Assembly: GCF_026016445.1 (NCBI RefSeq)
Contig: NZ_CP096147.1
Coordinates: 2,888,501-2,952,500, forward strand
Direction of reading: 5' to 3'
From: Cognatishimia activa
GTDB taxonomy: Bacteria; Pseudomonadota; Alphaproteobacteria; Rhodobacterales; Rhodobacteraceae
Length of the DNA: 64,000 nucleotides
Under the pieces are notes generated by a model. The model did no database searches. It was not told the DNA's origin and saw nothing but the letters and a program-made list of their open reading frames with translations. Numbering within the stretch: the first letter of the stretch is position 1; each line of letters starts with the position of its first letter. The translations under genes and the position numbers were made by a program. Below are positions 54,554 through 62,341 of the stretch, piece after piece.

Positions 54554-55377
54554 CACTTATCGAGCCTTTGCGGCGATAGTTCAGTGCTTGAGACACTTAC
54601 GCCGAACTTATAGCCTGACCACTTCAATATCGTTCGCTTGCCTGTTTGAAGGTTGAGCATGTCTAGCTGGTCGGGACGCCAATGACCGCCGTAATTCTTG
54701 AAACCGGTGCCGGTCATCCGCTTTTCTAGCTTGCCGCGCTTGTTGAAATACTCTGTCTGAAAAACTCTATATTCTTGCGTGTCGAGCCAAAGAATACGCT
54801 GCTTATAGCCGGATTTTTTGTTCTTGGGATAAGCGGCGACCACATGGCAGGATAGCTTTGTATTGACCGGGCAGGACTCGTCGCGCAGCCAGCCATAGGT
54901 GTTATCCTGGAGTTCGCTGCCCCCCATATCCTCATAACTGAATTCAGATGACAGGAATTTGCCTGATCGGTTCCCCGAAGAAATGCGGCGCGCCTTGCGC
55001 GTGGCAGGCAGATACAGCCACTGATGGTCATCCTTGGGTTCAACATTGCCATGTGTCAGCAACACGGTTCCCTTCACGTCCGCTGGAGTGGCAAAGGTCA
55101 GGCGGGAATTGTCCCCCTTGCTATGCGACGGGCGTTCCGTACGCACCAGTCGAAATGCGCGGGACGCCGAAGTGCTGGATCCACTTTGTAGGATCATTTC
55201 GCCGTTCACTCGCACTGTCCGCCATCCTGCATCGCGGCGATCCTGTTCTTGCATTATGCGCAGACCTTTGGCGGTATCAGCGGCATTGGAGGACGTCGCA
55301 GGTGCGAGAGCGGCGAGAACCAGCGCCAAAACGCCTATTCGCAGACGACCAGTTGCCGAAATAGATGAACAATTCAT
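54553..55377 (-). CDS. LolA-like outer-membrane lipoprotein-sorting protein
   Basis: This 274-aa periplasmic protein has a signal peptide ending near ATSSNA|AD and a LolA/LolB-like fold of the type paired with MMPL exporters. Its segments include KGTVLLTHGNVEPKDDHQWLYLP (about residues 117-139), ARRISSGNRSGKFLSSEFSYEDM and FNKRGKLEKRM. It has no lipobox Cys. I chose the ATG at 55377 because it overlaps the upstream MMPL stop (ATGA) and begins just before the signal peptide. It probably shuttles a hydrophobic product or lipid from the RND pump to the outer membrane. Confidence 0.87.
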   Translation of the reverse strand: MNCSSISATGRLRIGVLALVLAALAPATSSNAADTAKGLRIMQEQDRRDAGWRTVRVNGEMILQSGSSTSASRAFRLVRTERPSHSKGDNSRLTFATPADVKGTVLLTHGNVEPKDDHQWLYLPATRKARRISSGNRSGKFLSSEFSYEDMGGSELQDNTYGWLRDESCPVNTKLSCHVVAAYPKNKKSGYKQRILWLDTQEYRVFQTEYFNKRGKLEKRMTGTGFKNYGGHWRPDQLDMLNLQTGKRTILKWSGYKFGVSVSSTELSPQRLDK

Positions 55378-57713
55378 GATTTCTCTCCCAAAACTGTCAG
55401 TTCTTCTGTTGAGATGGGCCGATCGCGCCGGGCAAGCGCGCTCAAAAGGACGGGCAAAAGAAACAGGTCGGCCAAAACGGCAAACCCAACCGTGCATGCC
55501 GTTAGAAGGGCCATATCGCTGTTCAGGGCAAAGCCCGAAAACGACATCACAAAGAATCCAGCCATCAGGCTGAGTGACGTGATGAGTACGGGACGACCCA
55601 CCTCGCTAACTGCGGCAACGGAGGCTTCTTGGTTGGATTTACCCGCGCGACGGTTGCGGTTGAAAGCCATCATCATATGGATTGTGTCATCCACTACGAT
55701 GCCAAAGGTCATGGCGGCCACGACAGAGATCGCAAGCGTTACCTGACCACTTATGAAGCCCCACAACCCAAAGGCCAACGCAGCAGGCAATAGGTTCGGT
55801 ACAAGGCTGATAAGAGCCAACCGGGGATTGCGCAGCAAAACCATCATAGCGACAGAGACCAGCGCAAGCGCGAGTAGTGTTCCCATCACCATGGCCTTTG
55901 CGTCTCGAAATGCGATCAGGGTAAAGACATGAGCAATCCCAGTAGGATCAGCGCTAAGCAAAGGTGCATTTGCCGCAATCCAAACCGCGGCCTTTTCTTC
56001 GAAGTGGCGGGTGTCGGCTGTGGTGACATTTTGCAGCACTACCGTGGCTCTAAGCGCGCTTTTGTCCATTGAAAGCCGGTCCGAAAGATCCATGCCGTAG
56101 CCCAGCGACATTTCGTAAAGTAGGACATATTGCGCAGTGCTCGCGCGCGCGTCCGGCAGACGATAGGCCGCTGCTTCGTCCTCGTTCATGTTCATCGACA
56201 ACTGCTTTATCGTGTCCGTGACAGACTGGACTGATACAACATTCGGCTGGGTGCGCGCCCAGGCGACAAACGCGTCAACCTGCGTGAGAAAAGCCGGGTT
56301 ATAGACACCTTCGGGCTGTCCAGAATCGAATGGATACTCAAGAGTGCGTAGTCCAGTCAGATTTTCCTCAATCTGGTCCGTATCGCGCCGAAATTGAAAA
56401 CTCTCGTCGAAATAGGCAACAAAATCATCTTCGAATTGCAGTCTGGCAATGCCCGGGATGATAGCGCTCACGATCAATGCACTGACCAGCAAAACCACGA
56501 TTTTGTGGTCCAAGGTCCATTGGGCCAGAATGGTCAGTCCCCTATGATGGTGCCTAGCTCCAACCGAGCGAGGGGGCCAGATTACTACCAGTGCCGGCAC
56601 CAGAGTCAGGATTAACAGCAGTGCCACGAACAGCCCGGCAGCAACAGCATTACCCAATTGCCAAAAAGGTGGTGAGATTGAGAAATTCAGCGCCAGGAAG
56701 CCGATGATCGTCGTAATCAGGGATAAGGTGATCGATGGTGCCAGTCGCTGCAATGCATCAGCGACGGCGTTTTGGCGTGCGTACTGATCGGTTGCTGACA
56801 GGCCTTCGGTTGCAGAACCGGTGGCGGACAAAAGATGTGTCACCCCAGCCACGCTTAGTGTCAGGATGATCAACGGCGCCATGACGGTCGCAGTATTCAG
56901 CGGCACTCCCGCCCAGCACAATGCGGATATGCCAGATAAGGCTGAGATCAACGAGACCGTCAACGCAATCGCCGCGCCGCGGAAAGAGCGGAGCGACAGG
57001 CCGAGTATCAACATGGCGACGAACACCATTGCAGGCAGCAATGTCTTAAGATCCTGGCGAGCAGCCAATGTAAATGATGCATTCATTGCCGCGGTGCCTG
57101 ACACAAGGATTTCGATCTCTGGGAACTCGGCCTCGATTTCTTGCTCTAACTCCAGCATCGCGCGATAGGCTTCAGGGGCTTCGTTACGCAGATCAAGACC
57201 TGGCAACATAAACAGAACTCGTACTTGAGTCATGCTGGCATCAGGATTGAGCAGGCTGCCTACGATTTCAGGTCGTTGCAGTGCGCGGGCGCGGGCGACA
57301 TCCAGCTCAGCCTGGTCGGCGTTGAGTGGATCGGGCACAAGATCACCAACGAGAACCGCATCGTCTTCGGCCCGCGAGTCCTGAAAGGTAATCACCGAGT
57401 CTATGCGGCGCACGTAGGGAAGATACCAGGCTCGTTCAACGACCTCATGTACTGCGCGGATGGCGTCGGGAGTGAAGACATCACCCGATTTTGCGGCGAT
57501 CGCGATGATACCACTATCTTCACGCACGAAGGCTTCTTCAAAGTCGTCCAAGGCGATCTTGTCAGGATTCCCATCCGAAAAGAACACCCGCAAATCGGGA
57601 CTCATTCCGATGTATTGTAAGCCAGTCGCTGCTATGGAGACCAACAGCAGGGTCGCTGCAAGGATTGCTCGAGGGTGAGAGACTACCAGCTGAGCTGCGT
57701 TGCGCTTAGGCAT
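55374..57713 (-). CDS. MMPL/RND-family lipid exporter
   Basis: This 779-aa RND-superfamily transporter has 12 hydrophobic helices in two repeats of six, each with a large periplasmic domain after the first helix. The conserved Asp pair in the helix-4-type motif is seen in FGIVVDDTIHMMMAFN near residue 700. It resembles HpnN/MmpL-type exporters of lipids rather than drug-efflux AcrB proteins (no membrane fusion partner nearby). The gene overlaps the upstream flavoprotein gene by 8 bp and the LolA-like gene by 4 bp. Confidence 0.93.
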   Translation of the reverse strand: MPKRNAAQLVVSHPRAILAATLLLVSIAATGLQYIGMSPDLRVFFSDGNPDKIALDDFEEAFVREDSGIIAIAAKSGDVFTPDAIRAVHEVVERAWYLPYVRRIDSVITFQDSRAEDDAVLVGDLVPDPLNADQAELDVARARALQRPEIVGSLLNPDASMTQVRVLFMLPGLDLRNEAPEAYRAMLELEQEIEAEFPEIEILVSGTAAMNASFTLAARQDLKTLLPAMVFVAMLILGLSLRSFRGAAIALTVSLISALSGISALCWAGVPLNTATVMAPLIILTLSVAGVTHLLSATGSATEGLSATDQYARQNAVADALQRLAPSITLSLITTIIGFLALNFSISPPFWQLGNAVAAGLFVALLLILTLVPALVVIWPPRSVGARHHHRGLTILAQWTLDHKIVVLLVSALIVSAIIPGIARLQFEDDFVAYFDESFQFRRDTDQIEENLTGLRTLEYPFDSGQPEGVYNPAFLTQVDAFVAWARTQPNVVSVQSVTDTIKQLSMNMNEDEAAAYRLPDARASTAQYVLLYEMSLGYGMDLSDRLSMDKSALRATVVLQNVTTADTRHFEEKAAVWIAANAPLLSADPTGIAHVFTLIAFRDAKAMVMGTLLALALVSVAMMVLLRNPRLALISLVPNLLPAALAFGLWGFISGQVTLAISVVAAMTFGIVVDDTIHMMMAFNRNRRAGKSNQEASVAAVSEVGRPVLITSLSLMAGFFVMSFSGFALNSDMALLTACTVGFAVLADLFLLPVLLSALARRDRPISTEELTVLGEKS

Positions 57714-58866
57714 GGTGCTGATCTCCGATTGCAGAGGGAAGCTCAGTTTGCGGAATGGCCATTGGACGGGATGACAGATACAATTCTACTTGGGCCATCA
57801 CGCGTTCTGCATCGCGGGGGGCGCCAAGAACCAGTTCTGAGGCACGACTGGTCAACCAACGGCGCCCGGCCACAAACAAGCCCGGCACATCGGTCTTGCC
57901 GCGTCCATCGGTGTACCAGCTGTCCAATTTGCCCGTAGCAAAAGTATTGAATGGACTGTTTTCATTATAACCGACACACCAGACGATGTGATCAAAATGA
58001 CAGGCGGAACCGCCCTCGAAGTTGGCCTGCCCGCAAGGTTTTCCTGTCCCATCCAGCGATGCCAGAGTGCCGATTAATTTTGCCCTCTGCACGACGCCCG
58101 CCTGCTTTAGAGACGCGTCGCCCAGTGTTTTTTTGTTTGGAACCGGATTTAGCTTTCGCAAAAGACGGGCACGAAATGTGTCGCGATCTGCGCGCAGCAG
58201 GCGCGCGGACAGCAGCCAGGCAAACAAACTGCGTCCCAACAGGTGCGCAGGTGCTAGTCGGCGTCCTGCGCCGGAAAGTGTGGTCTCATATCCTTTAGCA
58301 GCAAAGTCCAGTGCCGTCTGGCGACCGCTGGCTCCATCTCCCACCACAAGCACCCGCGCGCCGGGCGCAGGGAGTGATTGCCAAAAGTCACGCGCGGTAC
58401 CTTGTGTCGTGCATTGACGGATGGGTTCTGCCAGCGAGGCAGGAACAAGAGGCTCTTGGTTGGATCCATTTGCCAAAACGACAGTGTGAGACCGGAGCGT
58501 AGTGCCATCGGCCAATTGCACAACGAACAAACCCGCGTTGCGCGAGAGGTTGGTTACGGTACTTCCGGTGCGAAGGGGAAGATCAAATGTGATCGCGTAT
58601 TGGGCAAAATAACGTGCCATTTCAGAACTGGAGGGGTAGTCAGTTGCTGGCCCCTCAATCAAATCCAACCCTGGTAACTTAGAAAGCGCGCGCGGTGTGA
58701 ACAGCAAATGCTCCGGGGCTCGACGGGACCATTCAGCTCCGGCCGCCTCACCGCGCTCAAGGATCATGAAATTTAGCCCAGTGTGCTGAGCCAGCCGTCC
58801 GGCAGACAATCCGGCTTGTCCCGCGCCAATAATCAGACAGTCGAGAATACGTTCATTCTTGGGCAT
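57706..58866 (-). CDS. FAD-dependent NAD(P)-binding oxidoreductase (CzcO/FMO-like)
   Basis: This 386-aa flavoprotein has an FAD-binding motif at residues 14-19 (IIGAGQAGLSAG) and a second Gly-rich nucleotide motif (VLVVGDGASGRQTALDF near 165). Overall it resembles the CzcO group of flavin monooxygenases. I do not see the FxGxxxHxxxW/Y fingerprint of Baeyer-Villiger enzymes. I chose the ATG at 58866 (MPKNERILDC). It overlaps the ACP gene by 14 bp and MMPL by 8 bp. In the cluster it could oxidise the acyl chain or a sulfur atom. Confidence 0.88.
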   Translation of the reverse strand: MPKNERILDCLIIGAGQAGLSAGRLAQHTGLNFMILERGEAAGAEWSRRAPEHLLFTPRALSKLPGLDLIEGPATDYPSSSEMARYFAQYAITFDLPLRTGSTVTNLSRNAGLFVVQLADGTTLRSHTVVLANGSNQEPLVPASLAEPIRQCTTQGTARDFWQSLPAPGARVLVVGDGASGRQTALDFAAKGYETTLSGAGRRLAPAHLLGRSLFAWLLSARLLRADRDTFRARLLRKLNPVPNKKTLGDASLKQAGVVQRAKLIGTLASLDGTGKPCGQANFEGGSACHFDHIVWCVGYNENSPFNTFATGKLDSWYTDGRGKTDVPGLFVAGRRWLTSRASELVLGAPRDAERVMAQVELYLSSRPMAIPQTELPSAIGDQHHA

Positions 58867-59134
58867 GTGGTACCCTCTGCATCTGGCCGATAAAATCGGC
58901 CAATGCATTAATCGTGGGATAGTTGAAGGCCAGCTCCGGCTCGAGTTCGATGTCCAATCGCTCTTCGATCAATGTCACTAGATTGACCATGGCCAAAGAA
59001 TCCAGTCCGAAAGACGTCAAGGACGCGTCGCGATTCACCGTTGCGGGTCGCGTGCCGCTGCTGGTCTCGACGATATCGGCTAGTGCATCCGCAAGGATTT
59101 CAGCAAGAGCGGGCTGCGTGATCGTATCAGGCAT
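58853..59134 (-). CDS. Acyl carrier protein (stand-alone)
   Basis: This 93-aa carrier protein has the phosphopantetheine attachment Ser46 in FGLDSLAMVNL and the four-helix pattern of ACPs (ELAFNYPTINALADFI). It overlaps the fatty acyl-AMP ligase gene by 8 bp, so the ligase probably loads an acyl chain onto this carrier. I chose the ATG at 59134 (MPDTITQPALAE); a start at 59179 would add 15 residues inside the ligase gene. Confidence 0.93.
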   Translation of the reverse strand: MPDTITQPALAEILADALADIVETSSGTRPATVNRDASLTSFGLDSLAMVNLVTLIEERLDIELEPELAFNYPTINALADFIGQMQRVPHAQE

Positions 59135-60794
59135 GAAGTATTCCAGTTTGGGTTGCGTGGGTAGAAAAGGCTTCGTCAATTTCGCCGCGTTTGAGCGCGG
59201 CCTTCAGCCCAAAGCGAGAAATTTTACCGCTGGTGGTGCGCGGTAGGGTATTGCTGCGCAAAAGCAGAACTTGCGCCGGCACTATGCCCAAGTGATCCAA
59301 AATGCGTCCTGCGATATCGGTTCGCAATGCGTCCGGATCCAGATCGCGCATCGAGGCGGCAGGTATTTCCTGCGCAACAACCAGTGACTCCGTTCCATCT
59401 GTTGATGTCAGACCTATGGCGGCACAGGAATTGGCGCCAGCACGTGGAGTACAGGATTCGCTTAGCGTCTCGATATCGGTTGGATAAAGGTTGCGTCCAC
59501 GCAAAATGATGAGATCTTTCTTGCGACCGGTGACGAATAGTTCTCCGTCCCAAAGAAAGCCAAGATCTCCAGTGCGCGCGAGCCCAGTATGGGGCGTTTT
59601 GCCCCAATATCCGACGCATACGTTGGCGCCGCCAACTGTGATCTCACCTTCGACACCTTCAGGGCAGTCCCGCCCTTGCTCATCAAGGATGCGCAGATCC
59701 AAGCCAGTAGCAGGATATCCGCATGCAACAAGTTCAGTTGTACCCTTGTAGGCAATTGGACCGTCTAACTCTGGTCGCAAGGTGCGGATGCGCGAGCTGC
59801 GCGGATGCGCGGACACCATCAAGGTTGCTTCGGCCAGTCCATAGGTTGGCATGGGTGCCGTTTCGGCCAACCCACAAGCGGCAAGTGATTTCACAAACCT
59901 GTCGAGCACATCAGCATTGATCGGCTCCGAGCCACACATCAGTGTGGTAACACAGCTCAGATCTAGCCCTTCCAAGTCGCCTGGGCGTAACCGATCTAGG
60001 ACGTAAGAGAACCCGAAATTTGGAGCAACAGACCCATGGGCGCGGTACTCGGATAGCGCCTGCAACCAACGAATTGGGCGCTGAACGAATTCCAACGGTG
60101 ACATGTAGGTGGTTTGAATGCCTGCGAAGATGGGCAAGAGCATAGTGCCGATCAAGCCCATATCATGGAACTGCGGCAGCCAGCTAACTATGCGACTATG
60201 GGTGTGGCCAATAGCGTTTTGGATTTGCGTAAGATTGACCGTCAGGTTCTCATGGCTGACGATCACGCCCTTTGGCTGGCCGGTCGAACCGCTTGTATAC
60301 TGCAAAAAGCAAATGTCACTTGGCGCAGCGCAGGGAAGCGTAGCATCATCGTCTCCCTCGGCAAGGGTGGCGTGCTCTACTGCCAAACAACCTTCGGGAA
60401 CCGCGCAAGTCAGGCCCACGCTGTTCAGGGATGGGCTGACAAGCAGCCGCGCATCGCAATCCTTGCCAATTGCTGCGATACGTTCTCCGTTGCGCGCATT
60501 GCTTCCGAGGCTGACGGGAACGGCAATCCGTCCAGCATAAAGACACCCCAGAAACGCAATGACAAATGCATTGCTCGACGGATAGGCCAGAAGCACCCGA
60601 TCATGTGGCTTCGTCAATGTGCAAAGGGTCCGGGCGAAGCGTTGTGCAGCCTGCTGTAGATCAGCAAATCCCAATTCATCATGTGGTTTTTCGCGAAATC
60701 CCAACCGCCGCAGCATGATCGCATTTGGGCGATCCCTGGCGTGATGATCTAGCGCATTGAGCAACGTGGGAAAGAGAGTGGGAAACTGTTGCAT
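59127..60794 (-). CDS. Fatty acyl-AMP ligase (FAAL)
   Basis: This 555-aa adenylating enzyme of the FAAL class activates free fatty acids as acyl adenylates for an ACP rather than CoA. It has the AMP-binding motif LQYTSGSTGQPKGVIVSHENL near residue 165, SWLPQFHDMGLIG (FAAL hallmark), the YGLAEATLMVSA motif near 320 and FVTGRKKDLIILRGRNLYPTDIE near 430. It overlaps the ACP gene by 8 bp and lies 6 bp after the cysteine desulfurase stop. It is the committed entry enzyme of the cluster. Confidence 0.95.
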   Translation of the reverse strand: MQQFPTLFPTLLNALDHHARDRPNAIMLRRLGFREKPHDELGFADLQQAAQRFARTLCTLTKPHDRVLLAYPSSNAFVIAFLGCLYAGRIAVPVSLGSNARNGERIAAIGKDCDARLLVSPSLNSVGLTCAVPEGCLAVEHATLAEGDDDATLPCAAPSDICFLQYTSGSTGQPKGVIVSHENLTVNLTQIQNAIGHTHSRIVSWLPQFHDMGLIGTMLLPIFAGIQTTYMSPLEFVQRPIRWLQALSEYRAHGSVAPNFGFSYVLDRLRPGDLEGLDLSCVTTLMCGSEPINADVLDRFVKSLAACGLAETAPMPTYGLAEATLMVSAHPRSSRIRTLRPELDGPIAYKGTTELVACGYPATGLDLRILDEQGRDCPEGVEGEITVGGANVCVGYWGKTPHTGLARTGDLGFLWDGELFVTGRKKDLIILRGRNLYPTDIETLSESCTPRAGANSCAAIGLTSTDGTESLVVAQEIPAASMRDLDPDALRTDIAGRILDHLGIVPAQVLLLRSNTLPRTTSGKISRFGLKAALKRGEIDEAFSTHATQTGILHA

Positions 60795-60800
60795 CCGATA

Positions 60801-61970
60801 CTACTCCGCCGCTGCTAAACGCTGAAAAACGCCCAATCCATCTTCAAGCGCAGCTGCCAATCGGGTGATGTCGCCATGTGTGGTATAGCGCCCAAAGCTG
60901 ATGCGCATCGAGCCGACAAGGCGTGCTTCGTCCAGCCCCATGGCTTGAAGGACATGTGAATGACGGCTGTGCTTGTTGGTGCTGCACGCGCTGCCAAGCG
61001 ATACTTTGATGCCATCTACGAGTCCCAGGCGCGCGACCAGCGACTCGGCACGGATGCCGGGGAATGACAAGTTTAGGGTACACAGGGCCGTCTGCGCCTG
61101 ATCTGAAGGACCGTTGACCTGGAATGACAGGTTGCGCGTGTGCAATTCGCTCAGCAGCGCGGTGCGTAGCGCATGCACATGTACGGTCCGATCCGCAAGC
61201 CGCGCGCGGGCCTCGGCCGCCGCGGCCCCCATGCCTGCTATACCGACAATGTTTTCGGTGCCTGCCCGCAACCCTGCCTCTTGACCGCCCCCCACAATCA
61301 TCGGTGTCAGCGCGTCGGGGTTTTTGATGTACAGCGCACCTACGCCCTTTGGTCCGTGGAATTTGTGAGCGGAGAGTGAAAGGCTGTCGCAGCAGAGTGA
61401 ACTTACATCGACAGACAACTTGCCCGCAGCCTGAACGGCATCGACATGAAAAAACGCATTGGTCTGCCGGGCAATCCCCGAGACCTCGCGAACCGGCTGG
61501 ATTGCCCCCGTTTCGTTGTTGGTCAACATAAGCGACACGAGCGACACGTCGCCCTGGCAGGCCTGCTCAATTGCAAAGGCCGGCACAATACCTTCACTAT
61601 CAGGAGAGACGATCCGGAGGTTGCGTCCCTGCTGATCACATATCATCTTGCCTGAAGCCAGCGTTGCGTCATGTTCGATGGCTGAGGTAACAAAAGCCCC
61701 CGAGCGATCTTGGCTTTCGAGGATCGACCTCAGCACCCAATTGTTGCTCTCGGTGGCACCCGAAGTAAATACAATCTGCGCCGGATCGGCACCAATCAAG
61801 GCCGCCACATCCGCACGCGCCTGGGCCATCAAAGTCTTAACACCGTCAGGGGCCGCATAAGCCGCCGATGGGTTTTCAAACTGCTCCATTGCATCGACCA
61901 TCGCCGCCTTGACAGCGTCTGACAAAGGCGTTGTCGCATTGTAATCAAAGTATCCGCTAAGATTGCTCAT
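60801..61970 (-). CDS. Cysteine desulfurase (NifS/IscS family) in the lipid cluster
   Basis: This 389-aa PLP enzyme moves sulfur from cysteine to its own Cys as a persulfide. It has the PLP-binding Lys203 in SLSAHKFHGPKGVG, catalytic Cys329 in SLGSACSTNKHSRH, and N-terminal FDYNATTPLSDAVK with later FTSGATESNNWVL. The catalytic loop is of the group I (IscS/NifS) kind. It overlaps the scaffold gene by 4 bp. It is a second copy separate from any housekeeping isc/suf operon, which is not in the window. Confidence 0.95.
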   Translation of the reverse strand: MSNLSGYFDYNATTPLSDAVKAAMVDAMEQFENPSAAYAAPDGVKTLMAQARADVAALIGADPAQIVFTSGATESNNWVLRSILESQDRSGAFVTSAIEHDATLASGKMICDQQGRNLRIVSPDSEGIVPAFAIEQACQGDVSLVSLMLTNNETGAIQPVREVSGIARQTNAFFHVDAVQAAGKLSVDVSSLCCDSLSLSAHKFHGPKGVGALYIKNPDALTPMIVGGGQEAGLRAGTENIVGIAGMGAAAAEARARLADRTVHVHALRTALLSELHTRNLSFQVNGPSDQAQTALCTLNLSFPGIRAESLVARLGLVDGIKVSLGSACSTNKHSRHSHVLQAMGLDEARLVGSMRISFGRYTTHGDITRLAAALEDGLGVFQRLAAAE

Positions 61971-62326
61971 GCGACGCTCTCTGGTTGAAGTTGCGCGACC
62001 AGGTTAACGGCAATCTCATGGCAGTGGCGCTGCTCAGGCGTCAGCGTGCCCAACTGCTCTGCCAACTCTTCCGGTGTCGCGGCGACACAATCGGCCAGTT
62101 GCTTGCCCTCCATCCACACACACAGAATGTTTGCCGTCGCAAGCGATGTTGCGCAGCCCCAGGCCCGAAACCGGGCCTGGGTGATTGAGCCATCATCGAC
62201 AGCGATAGAAATGCGGATCTGGTCACCACAGACCGGATCCTTATTCTCCAGAACGATCTGCGGATCGGCCAATTCCCCACCATGGGTCGGACTAGTGAAA
62301 TTCTCTGCGATACGTGCGCTAAACAT
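61967..62326 (-). CDS. IscU/NifU-like scaffold protein in the lipid cluster
   Basis: This 119-aa protein has the IscU fold and all three cluster-binding Cys: Cys33 (DPVCGDQIRI), Cys58 (RAWGCATSLATA) and Cys102 (EQRHCHEIAV). The Asp before the Gly in CGD is also present. It is slightly shorter than IscU and lacks the classical LPPVK Hsc-chaperone-binding motif (TLTPEQRH replaces it), so it may work without HscA. It overlaps the desulfurase gene by 4 bp. Confidence 0.93.
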   Translation of the reverse strand: MFSARIAENFTSPTHGGELADPQIVLENKDPVCGDQIRISIAVDDGSITQARFRAWGCATSLATANILCVWMEGKQLADCVAATPEELAEQLGTLTPEQRHCHEIAVNLVAQLQPESVA

Positions 62327-62341
62327 GTTTGCTTCCCTCTC

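Noticed and set aside
57706..58866. Classification of the cluster flavoprotein as a Baeyer-Villiger monooxygenase
   Set aside because: The fingerprint FxGxxxHxxxW/Y between the two nucleotide folds is not visible, so only a general CzcO/FMO-like call is given.
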